DNA of 64,000 bases from contig NZ_JAKRGC010000007.1 in assembly GCF_022347745.1 (NCBI RefSeq), positions 1 through 64,000 of the forward strand, in the 5' to 3' direction. This document shows positions 6,048 to 12,581 of this stretch, one piece after another (the stretch's first letter is position 1; every line of letters starts with the position of its first letter). The position numbers and the translations under genes were made by a program. The notes under the pieces are model-generated. The model was not told the origin of the DNA, ran no database searches, and saw nothing but the letters and a program-made list of their open reading frames with translations. Source of the DNA: Streptomyces sp. OfavH-34-F. Lineage in GTDB: Bacteria > Actinomycetota > Actinomycetes > Streptomycetales > Streptomycetaceae.

Positions 6048-7408
6048 CCGACGACGCCTCGAAGGCCGGCGGCATACCCGGCGAGAAGTCCTTACGGCCG
6101 CTGGGCGGGGTGCTGGCGGCCATGGCCGTGTCGCTGACCGGCACTCGGATCTCCGTTGTGGCACTGCCCTGGTTCGTCCTCGCCACGACCGGCAGCGCCA
6201 CCCAGACCGGACTGGTCGCCTTCTGCGAGATGGCTCCCTACGTGATGGTCAAGGCGTTCACCGGACCGCTGGTGGACCGGATCGGCCCCCGGGCCGTCTC
6301 CTGGACCACCGACCTGGCCAGCGCGACCGCCGCCGCCGCGATCCCCCTGCTCCACACTCTTGACCTGCTCTCCTTTCCCCTTCTGCTGGTTCTCGTCGCG
6401 CTGATCGGCGCGGCCCGAGGGCCCGGCGACCTGGCCAAAGAGGTGATGGTCCCGGAGGCGGCTGAGCGCGGCCGAGTACCGCTGGAGCGCGCCACCGGTC
6501 TGTCCGGCGTGGTCGAGCGGCTCGCCTCCACCGTCGGCCTGGCGGCCGGCGGATCCCTGGTGGCATTGCTCGGTCCCCTGACCGGACTCGCCGTCAACGC
6601 AGGATGCTTCGCCCTCGGATCGGTGATCATCAAGCTCGCCCTGCCTCGCGGCATGGGGCACGCCGCCGAGGAAGCTCCTTCCCGAACCGGGGAGACAGAA
6701 CCGGGCTACTGGCGGCGATTCGGCGAGGGCTTCACCTTCCTGCGCGGCGAGCCGCTCCTGCTCACGGTCATCGTCATGGTCGGCATCACCAACCTGTTGG
6801 ACTCAGCATTCGCCTCGGTGCTCGTACCCGTCTGGGCCAGGGAGTCCGGCAACGGGCCGGCCGCGATCGGCCTGATGGGCAGCGTAATGGGGGCCGCGGC
6901 GGCAGGCGGAAGCTTGATCGCCGCGATGGTCGCACACCGACTGCGGCGGCGGATGGTAGTGCTCACCGGGTTCCTGCTGGCCGGGGCACCGAGGTTTCTG
7001 GTCCTCGCCTTCGACACCCCGCTGTGGACGGTACTGGCCGTCTTCGCGATCAGCGGGTTCGGCGCCGGCTTCGTCAACCCGGTGTTGGGGGCCGTCCTCG
7101 TCGAGCGGGTGCCGCGCCGAATGCTGGGCCGGGTCAACGCGCTCGGTGACTCACTGTCCTGGGCCGGCATCCCCCTCGGCGGACTGCTCGCCGGGGCGGC
7201 GGTGACCGCTGTCGGACTCGTGCCGGTGCTGTTCGCCGGGGGCAGCGCATACTTCCTCACCACAAACCTGGCCGGACTACGGCAGGAATGGCGCCAGATG
7301 GACGGGACGCGCGGGCGGGGCGCCGCAACCAGGAACCGGACGCGGTGCTCGGGGACCGCGGCTACGACCTCGACAAGTACCGCCGGCTCGTCCGGGGCCT
7401 CGGTGTGA
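6044..7408 (+). CDS. MFS transporter with a C-terminus running into an IS remnant
   Basis: 454 aa, about 12 hydrophobic segments over residues 15-420, no signal peptide. It resembles MFS exporters of the MFS_1/MFS_3 type (GTRISVVALPWFVLATTGSA, LVDRIGPRAVSW, FGAGFVNPVLGAVLVERVPRRMLGRVNA). It would export a small molecule across the cell membrane and is coupled to the upstream regulator by an ATGA overlap. After about residue 425 the frame becomes hydrophilic and Thr/Ser/Arg-rich (GRGAATRNRTRC...). This is an out-of-frame reading of the transposase remnant that begins near 7319, so an insertion has replaced the natural C-terminus. All transmembrane segments appear intact, so the protein may still work. 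Substrate unknown. Confidence 0.82.
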   Translation: MTDDASKAGGIPGEKSLRPLGGVLAAMAVSLTGTRISVVALPWFVLATTGSATQTGLVAFCEMAPYVMVKAFTGPLVDRIGPRAVSWTTDLASATAAAAIPLLHTLDLLSFPLLLVLVALIGAARGPGDLAKEVMVPEAAERGRVPLERATGLSGVVERLASTVGLAAGGSLVALLGPLTGLAVNAGCFALGSVIIKLALPRGMGHAAEEAPSRTGETEPGYWRRFGEGFTFLRGEPLLLTVIVMVGITNLLDSAFASVLVPVWARESGNGPAAIGLMGSVMGAAAAGGSLIAAMVAHRLRRRMVVLTGFLLAGAPRFLVLAFDTPLWTVLAVFAISGFGAGFVNPVLGAVLVERVPRRMLGRVNALGDSLSWAGIPLGGLLAGAAVTAVGLVPVLFAGGSAYFLTTNLAGLRQEWRQMDGTRGRGAATRNRTRCSGTAATTSTSTAGSSGASV

Positions 7409-7610
7409 ACCGCTGATCGCCCGCCGGGGCACCGAACACGGCTCCGGGCTCGGTACTCAACGCTGGGTGGTGGAGCGCGCGTTCGCACACCTGCACGGGT
7501 TCCGCCGCCTGCGGATCCGCTGGGAGATTCGTGACGACATCCACGAAGCCTTCCTCCGCTGGGATGCGCGCTCATCTGCTGGCGACGCCTGTCACAGCCG
7601 GTCCGAGCTC
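7319..7610 (+). pseudogene. IS5-family transposase C-terminal remnant
   Basis: The pieces read GRRNQEPDAVLGDRGYDLDK, then YRRLVRGLGVNR and a stop (TGA near 7414), a frame change, then LIARRGTEHGSGLGTQRWVV, ERAFAHLHGFRRLRIRWE and IRDDIHEAFL, and after a second frame change GCALICWRRL. These are the last third of the DDE transposase of IS5/IS112-like elements common in Streptomyces, including the Glu of the catalytic triad in WVVERAFAHLHGFRRLRIRWE. The 5' part and the terminal repeats are missing. It truncates the MFS reading frame. Confidence 0.8.
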
Positions 7611-7996
7611 TCGCTCTCCCGCAGTAGCCATTCCCTGACCGAAGGAGAACGGTCAAGGAGCTGTCTGACCTGCATTCCCTCTTCGCGTGAGGTCACCTTC
7701 GGCAGCGGGACGAAGTCGTCGGGGATCACGTCCAGCATGCTCACCACACGGCCTCCCGTACGCAGAGCGATCAGCAGTTCCCACCGCACGTGATCGGGAA
7801 CGTCAGGGCGGTGGGACAGGGTGTGCCACATGGCCGGCCAGAGATAGTGGGTGTCGCCGGGCGCCACATTCGCCCGCACCCACGTTGGATCCAACCGCTG
7901 GCTCAGGCCGAGGACTTCCGCCCGCTCCTCCAGCCGGAACAGCGAGGCCGAATCGATGACCTTCACCTCGCGCGGCAGCGGCCGCTCAACGTTCAT
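7592..7996 (-). CDS. Conserved-looking protein of unknown function
   Basis: 134 aa, soluble, no signal peptide or membrane segment. It begins MNVERPLPREVKVIDSASLF and contains WPAMWHTLSHRPDVPDHVRW and LDVIPDDFVPLPKV. I do not recognise a domain. The composition (hydrophobic-acidic alternation, several Trp) looks like a real folded protein, and codon use matches the neighbours. It lies between the IS remnant and the right terminal repeat, reads opposite to the MFS gene, and is therefore a passenger of the Tn3-type element. Its 3' end overlaps the IS remnant slightly, so the C-terminus may have been altered by that insertion. Confidence 0.6.
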   Translation of the reverse strand: MNVERPLPREVKVIDSASLFRLEERAEVLGLSQRLDPTWVRANVAPGDTHYLWPAMWHTLSHRPDVPDHVRWELLIALRTGGRVVSMLDVIPDDFVPLPKVTSREEGMQVRQLLDRSPSVREWLLRESESSDRL

Positions 7997-8062
7997 CGTT
8001 CCATGCTTCCCGACAGCGAATTACGTTGGGCACCCGACCCCAAAGAGTCATTCCGTCAGGAG

Positions 8063-8102
8063 TTCTCAGCGCACGATCTGACACCGATGTTCCTCAGACC
8101 CT
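8063..8102 (-). repeat. Right terminal inverted repeat of the Tn3-type element
   Basis: The reverse complement begins AGGGTCTGAGGAACATCGG and matches the left end over 28 of 29 bases, diverging only at the inner edge (GCTGAGAA against GCGCTAAG). Confidence 0.7.
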
Positions 8103-8143
8103 GACCCGTGCCCAGGCGGTCCACGGGCGCGCCGCGGGACGGT

Positions 8144-8737
8144 CTACGGGGCGGTTCCGTTCGGGCGGAACGAGAGCAGGCGGTTCACCAGGCCGTTGAT
8201 GTACTCCGGTGTGAGCCCGTCCATGCCGAACAGGACGCGGATGTACATGGGGGCCAGGACGTGGTCCAGGACCTCGAACGCGTCCGGGGCCTCCTCGCCG
8301 CGCTCGCGGGCGCGGTCGAGCACGGACTGCAGCTGCCGGGTCCGTTCGGCGCGGACGCCCTCCCGGGCCCGGTCGCCCTGTTCGCCCGTGCCGGCCAGGG
8401 CGACGGCCAGGTGCAGCACGGCCGGGCCGTCCGGGCCGGTGATCTCGCGGGCCACCTGTGCCGCGTATGTACGCAGGTCGCCGGCCAGGGTGCCGGTGTC
8501 GGGCATCGGTGACCTGGCGTTGAGGCGGGTCAGCGCGACCTCGCCGAGCAGGGTCTCCAGGTTGCCCCAGCGGCGGTAGACACTGCTGTCGGCCACGCCC
8601 GCGCGGGCCGCGACGTCGCCGACCGTGAAGTTGCCGTAACCGCGCTCGCCGATCAGCTCGGTGACGGCCTGATGCACCTGCGCGGCGACGCGCGCACTGC
8701 GCCCGCCCGGCCGCCGGGCCGGCTCCTTCTCACTCAT
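8144..8737 (-). CDS. TetR/AcrR-family repressor
   Basis: 197 aa. The N-terminal HTH (residues about 18-65) contains VHQAVTELIGERGYGNFTVG, then DVAARAGVADSSVYRRWGN, the standard TetR recognition helix. The C-terminal domain resembles the TetR_C type found in regulators of MFS drug pumps (APMYIRVLFG, YINGLVNRLL). It is divergent from the DHA2 pump at 8844, and the 106-bp gap holds two TAACGCA-type inverted repeats, so it most likely represses itself and the pump, with the pump substrate or a relative as inducer. Confidence 0.88.
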   Translation of the reverse strand: MSEKEPARRPGGRSARVAAQVHQAVTELIGERGYGNFTVGDVAARAGVADSSVYRRWGNLETLLGEVALTRLNARSPMPDTGTLAGDLRTYAAQVAREITGPDGPAVLHLAVALAGTGEQGDRAREGVRAERTRQLQSVLDRARERGEEAPDAFEVLDHVLAPMYIRVLFGMDGLTPEYINGLVNRLLSFRPNGTAP

Positions 8738-8746
8738 GCCCCCACC

Positions 8747-8771
8747 TTAACGCAGTCAAGGCTTGCGTTTA
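8747..8771. promoter_or_regulatory. TetR operator O1
   Basis: TTAACGCAG and TTGCGTTTA arms give an AACGCA...TGCGTT dyad 10 bp upstream of the repressor start. Confidence 0.6.
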
Positions 8772-8795
8772 CGAGCATCCTTCCGTACAGTCCAC

Positions 8796-8818
8796 TAACG
8801 CAGCCAACAACTGCGTTA
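8796..8818. promoter_or_regulatory. TetR operator O2
   Basis: TAACGCAG (8796-8803) and CTGCGTTA (8811-8818) are perfect 8-bp arms with a 7-bp spacer, 26 bp before the pump start. AACGCA recurs 48 bp from O1, so both sites may bind the same TetR protein. Confidence 0.65.
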
Positions 8819-8843
8819 ACGTTCTGACGGAGAGGAACTCCTT

Positions 8844-10295
8844 TTGGCAGCCTCGTCTGCGGCCGCGAGCCGCCGCCCCCGCCGGGGCGTGCTGCTCACG
8901 GTGACCTGCCTGGGCCAGTTCATGGTCCTGCTCGACAACACGATCGTCGGCGCCGCGCTGCCCGACATGCAGCACCGCCTGAACACCGGGCTGACCGGCC
9001 TGCAGTGGATCGTCGACGCCTATGTGCTGCTCGTCGCGATGCTGCTGCTGTCCGGTGGTGTGTTCGCCGACCGGTTCGGCCGCAAGCGGGTCTTCCTGAC
9101 CGGCGTGGTGGTGTTCACCGCCGCCTCGGCGCTGTGCGCCCTCGCCCCTTCGCTCGGGTGGCTGGTCGCCGGCCGGGCGCTCCAGGGCATCGGAGCCGCC
9201 GCGCTGAGCCCCGCCTCGCTCGCCCTGCTCGCCGCCGCCCATCCCGTGCCGCAGGACCGGGTGAGGGCGATCGGACTGTGGGCCGGGCTGAGCGGAGTCG
9301 GCCTGGCGGCAGGCCCGGTGGCCGGGGGCGTGCTGACCGACGCCTTCGGCTGGCCCGCCGTCTTCCTGGTCAACGTGCCCATCGGCGCGGTCCTGCTGCT
9401 GGCCGGGCTGCGCGGCCTCGACGAGAGCCGCAACCCCGGCGCGCCCGCGATCGACGTACCCGGAACGGTGCTGTCCGTCCTGGCGGTGGGGACGCTGACC
9501 TACGCGCTGATCGAGGGCGGCGCCCGCGGCTGGACCTCCCCGCCGATCCTGCGCGGGTTCGCCGCCGGGGCGGCCCTGCTCGCCGCGTTCCTGGCCGTCG
9601 AGGCGCGCAGGACCGCGCCGATGCTGCCGCTGCGGCTGTTCCGGGAGCGCCTGTTCACCGTCTCCAACACCGCGATGGTGGTGGTCGGGTTCGCGCTCAT
9701 GGGGTCGTCGTTCTTCTTCTCCCAGTTCTTCGTGTACGTCCAGGGCAGCTCGCTCCTGGAGGCCGGGGTGCGCACCCTGCCGCTCTCGCTCGCGATGGTG
9801 GTCGTCAGCCCGTACGCGGGCCGGCTCGCCGCCCGGTACGGCTTCCGCCCTGTGGTCACCGCCGGGCTGGTCCTGGCGGGGCTGGGCCTGGTGGCGCTCG
9901 GCGCGGTGCACGCCGACACGGGGTACGGGAACGTGTGGTGGCGCCTGGCGCTCGCCGGTACCGGCTTCGCCCTGACGATGTCCCCGCTGACGGGCGCCGC
10001 CATCCAGGCCGCCGCCCCGCAGGAGGGCGGTCTCGCGTCGGGCATCAGCAGCACCACCCGGCAGATCGGCGCGGTGCTCGGGGTCGCGGTGCTCGGCGCC
10101 GTCGTCCGCGCCCGCCAGTCCGGCGGCGCCTCCTTCGGGAGCGGCCTGGACACCGCGTTCACCGCGGCCGGTGTCCTCACCCTGGCCACCGCCGTGCTCA
10201 CCGGCCTCTGGCTGACGAGGTCCGCACCGGCGCAGAACCCGCCCGCCCCGCAGCGCGCGGCCGAGCCGGCCCCGGCCGAGGCATCGACGCCGTAA
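8844..10295 (+). CDS. MFS drug exporter, DHA2 (EmrB/QacA) family
   Basis: 483 aa with about 14 hydrophobic segments. The N-terminal signature FMVLLDNTIVGAALPDMQ, then LQWIVDAYVL, motif A (GVFADRFGRKRVF) and motif C (GLAAGPVAGGVLTDAFGW), are diagnostic of proton-coupled DHA2 multidrug antiporters. The TTG start at 8844 follows GGAGAGGAAC with good spacing. The Ala/Pro-rich tail after about residue 460 is cytoplasmic. It is divergent from a TetR repressor with operators between them, the usual substrate-induced arrangement, and is followed by a YciI-like gene that may share the transcript. Substrate unknown. Confidence 0.9.
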   Translation: MAASSAAASRRPRRGVLLTVTCLGQFMVLLDNTIVGAALPDMQHRLNTGLTGLQWIVDAYVLLVAMLLLSGGVFADRFGRKRVFLTGVVVFTAASALCALAPSLGWLVAGRALQGIGAAALSPASLALLAAAHPVPQDRVRAIGLWAGLSGVGLAAGPVAGGVLTDAFGWPAVFLVNVPIGAVLLLAGLRGLDESRNPGAPAIDVPGTVLSVLAVGTLTYALIEGGARGWTSPPILRGFAAGAALLAAFLAVEARRTAPMLPLRLFRERLFTVSNTAMVVVGFALMGSSFFFSQFFVYVQGSSLLEAGVRTLPLSLAMVVVSPYAGRLAARYGFRPVVTAGLVLAGLGLVALGAVHADTGYGNVWWRLALAGTGFALTMSPLTGAAIQAAAPQEGGLASGISSTTRQIGAVLGVAVLGAVVRARQSGGASFGSGLDTAFTAAGVLTLATAVLTGLWLTRSAPAQNPPAPQRAAEPAPAEASTP

Positions 10296-10378
10296 CCGGC
10301 CCCGACCCCACGGCCCTTACACCGACCCCCCTTCACCCACAGCGGTCGCCCGTACGGCGGCCGGAGAGAGGATGTGCC

Positions 10379-10726
10379 ATGAAATTCGCCCTTGTGATCT
10401 TCGAGACGGACGCGTCGCGCCGCCGGATCGAGGCCGACCGGGCCGCGTACCGCAAGGAGTACGAAGGCTGGATCGGCGGCCTCGCGGCAGCGGGGAAGCT
10501 CGTCGGCGGTGAGGCCCTGGAGACCGAGCGCCTCGCGCCCGCGACCGTACGCACGACGGCCGACGGGACGACGACGGTGAGCGACGGGCCCGCGCTGCCC
10601 GGCGAGGAGACCCTCGGCGGCTGGTTCCTCGTGGAGGTCGCCGACCGTGCGGAGGCCGTGGAACTGGCCCGGAGCCTGCCCACCCCGGAGACGGTGGAGG
10701 TCCGTCCGGTGCTTGAATCGGCCTGA
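10379..10726 (+). CDS. YciI-like (YCII family) small protein
   Basis: 115 aa. MKFALVIFETDASRRRIEAD, an AAAGKLVGGEAL segment and a C-terminal GGWFLVEVADRAEAVELARS followed by a VEVRPVLE strand fit the YCII/DGPF dimeric ferredoxin-like fold. Homologues act as small enzymes or accessory proteins to sigma factors; the role is not defined here. GGAGAGAGGATG provides a good ribosome site 5' of ATG 10379. It lies 83 bp after the MFS gene in the same direction. Confidence 0.75.
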   Translation: MKFALVIFETDASRRRIEADRAAYRKEYEGWIGGLAAAGKLVGGEALETERLAPATVRTTADGTTTVSDGPALPGEETLGGWFLVEVADRAEAVELARSLPTPETVEVRPVLESA

Positions 10727-10749
10727 GCGGCGGGACGTTCGCGGCGGGC

Positions 10750-10780
10750 TTGACCCCAAGCGGACTTGAGGTCGCAGGAT
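10750..10780 (+). promoter_or_regulatory. SoxR/MerR-type promoter 1
   Basis: TTGACC, a 19-bp spacer and CAGGAT, with CCCCAAG-CGGA-CTTGAGG filling the spacer. The long spacer with a centred CCTCAAG/CTTGAGG dyad is the form recognised by SoxR and other MerR-family activators. The ATG is 7 bases after the -10, so the transcript is probably leaderless. Confidence 0.6.
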
Positions 10781-10787
10781 TCCCGGC

Positions 10788-11192
10788 ATGGACACCGAAT
10801 CAGCGGCCCACGCCGCGGACATCGAAGCTATGCACCAGGTCGTCGCCACCGTCGAGCGCTCCCAGAGGCGCAAGGACCCCGACGCGTTCCTGTCCCTCTT
10901 CCGCCCCGACGCCATCTGGACGACGGCGCACGGCAAGGTCCTCATCGGCCTCGACGCGATCTCCGCGTTCACCCGCGAGGTCCTGCCGGCGTCCCAGTGG
11001 GACGGCGAGGTCACCTACGAGGTGGCGCACGTCGTCTTCATCCGCCCGGACGTGGCGGCGGTCAAGGTCCGCCAGCGCTACGTGTTCCCGGACGGCGAGA
11101 GCGAGGGAGCCCCGCTGTACGTGATGAGCAGGGAGCCGGACGGGCGCTGGCTGCTGAGCGCCGGCCAGAACACGGAGGTCCTCACGGCCTGA
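10788..11192 (+). CDS. SgcJ/EcaC-type SnoaL-like (NTF2-fold) protein
   Basis: 134 aa with the cone-shaped alpha+beta barrel pattern of DUF4440/SgcJ-EcaC proteins: a helical start (IEAMHQVVATVERSQRRKD), DAFLSLFRPDAIWTTAHGKV, LIGLDAISAF, and alternating strands ending RWLLSAGQNTEVL. Family members are isomerases, hydrolases or unknown; the pocket residues do not settle it. It is predicted to be leaderless and driven by a SoxR/MerR-like promoter, so a response to redox-active compounds is plausible. Its 3' end overlaps the convergent MFS gene by 11 bases. Confidence 0.75.
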   Translation: MDTESAAHAADIEAMHQVVATVERSQRRKDPDAFLSLFRPDAIWTTAHGKVLIGLDAISAFTREVLPASQWDGEVTYEVAHVVFIRPDVAAVKVRQRYVFPDGESEGAPLYVMSREPDGRWLLSAGQNTEVLTA

Positions 11193-12441
11193 CCCCACCC
11201 GCGGCCCGCCCGGACGATTCCGGCGCGGGCCGCGGTGTCCGCCGTTTCCGGGGGAGCAGCAGCGGGGTGGCCAGGATGAGCAGTCCGGCGACCGCCAGGG
11301 CCGGGCGCGGACCGGTGACGCCGGCGAGCAGCCCGGCGAGTGCGGTGAGAACGGCGACGGCCGCCTGCTGGCCGATCGACCAGGCCGTCAGCGTGCGAGT
11401 CACGAGGTGCTGGGGCGTGTGTTCCAGCCGGTACGTGGACAGCACCGGCCCGTACAGGCTCATGCTGACGACGATGGCCAGCTCGACCGCCATCACCGTG
11501 ACCAGCCCGGCGACCCCCGGCCCTACGAGGACCAGGCCGATCAGCCAGACCGCGCGCAGCGTCCCCACCACCCGGAAGACCCGGTCGCGGCCGTGCCGGG
11601 CGACGACCCGGCGGGCCAGCCGGGAGCCGACGAGCCCGCCGAGGCACGGCGCGGCGAAGGCGAGGCCGTACTGCCAGGGCGGGAAGCCGAGTTCGCGCAG
11701 CAGGAGGACGGCGAGCAGCGGTTCGGTGGCCATGATCAGACCGGCGACGAGCACCTGGTTGAGGTAGAGCGCCCGTAGTACCGGATGACCCAGGATGTGC
11801 CGCCAGCCGGCCAGCAGCGCCCCCGCGCGCAGCGGGCTCTCCCCGGCCGGTTCCGGCGCCGCCTCCCTGCCCCCGATCGCGGTGAGGGCGAGCGCGGAGA
11901 GCAGATAGCTGAAGGCGTCGGCCAGCACGGTGGTGACCGGCCCGAAGACCCCGATCGCCGCACCGCCCAGGGGCGGGCCCACCGCGATGGAGCTCCAGTT
12001 CGTCGACTCGAAGCGGGCGTTGGCGACGAGCAGGTCGCGTGGCCGTACGAGCGCCTTCAGGAACGCGCCGCTCGCCGCGCCGAACGCGATCTTCGCCGCC
12101 GCGATCACCGCCGAGACCACCAGCAGCTGGACGAAGCCCAGCACCCCGAAGGCGTACGCCACCGGCACCGACGCCATGGCCCCGAACCGGACCAGGTCCA
12201 TCCCGATCATCACCGGCCGCTTGCGCCGGAACTCCACCCACGGCGCGAGCGGCACCGCGATCAGCGCCCCCACCGCCGGCCCTGCGGCGGACAGCGCCGA
12301 CACCTCGGCCGGCCCGGCGTCCAGCACCAGGACCGCGATCAGCGGCAGCGCCCCGAACCCCAGCCCCGACCCGTACGCGCCCACCGCGTACGACGCCCAC
12401 AGCCACCCGAAACGCCGCCCCAGCCGTCTCCCGCCCACCAT
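11182..12441 (-). CDS. MFS transporter, MFS_3 (EntS-like) type
   Basis: 419 aa, about 12 transmembrane segments. It begins RRFGWLWASYAVGAYGSGLG and has FRRKRPVMIGMDLVRFGAM and SGAFLKALVRPRDLLVANAR, the N-half motif of the enterobactin-exporter-like MFS_3 group. Such proteins export siderophores, macrolides or other hydrophobic products. The C-terminus is short and basic. The ATG at 12441 begins a single-gene unit. Substrate unknown. Confidence 0.82.
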   Translation of the reverse strand: MVGGRRLGRRFGWLWASYAVGAYGSGLGFGALPLIAVLVLDAGPAEVSALSAAGPAVGALIAVPLAPWVEFRRKRPVMIGMDLVRFGAMASVPVAYAFGVLGFVQLLVVSAVIAAAKIAFGAASGAFLKALVRPRDLLVANARFESTNWSSIAVGPPLGGAAIGVFGPVTTVLADAFSYLLSALALTAIGGREAAPEPAGESPLRAGALLAGWRHILGHPVLRALYLNQVLVAGLIMATEPLLAVLLLRELGFPPWQYGLAFAAPCLGGLVGSRLARRVVARHGRDRVFRVVGTLRAVWLIGLVLVGPGVAGLVTVMAVELAIVVSMSLYGPVLSTYRLEHTPQHLVTRTLTAWSIGQQAAVAVLTALAGLLAGVTGPRPALAVAGLLILATPLLLPRKRRTPRPAPESSGRAAGGVRP

Positions 12442-12581
12442 GCGCAGCGCGCTCCTCGCACCCTCGGCCGAACAACCCGTCCGTGTCGGGGTGAGCCAAT
12501 CCGGCGGGATACCGGCAGGTCAAACAACCCATAGGGCGGTCCGGGACAACCAGTGGTTGTACGCGGGGGCGGGCGGCGCGG

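Larger units (their letters stand above)
4808..8102. mobile_element. Non-autonomous Tn3-family element with passenger genes
   Basis: Two inverted termini flank this 3.3-kb interval: 4813-4841 and the reverse complement of 8069-8097 agree at 28 of 29 bases (CTGAGGAACATC, then C or G, then GTGTCAGATCGTGCGC). The left terminus runs GGG...GCTAAG, the usual form of Tn3-family 38-bp ends. A 5-bp direct repeat GACCC borders it (4803-4807 and 8103-8107), matching the 5-bp target duplication of this family, though so short a match could be chance. Inside are an internally deleted tnpA, an ArsR-like regulator, an MFS pump, an IS5-type remnant and an unknown gene. No resolvase or res site was recognised. 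Mobilisation would need a transposase in trans. Confidence 0.7.
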
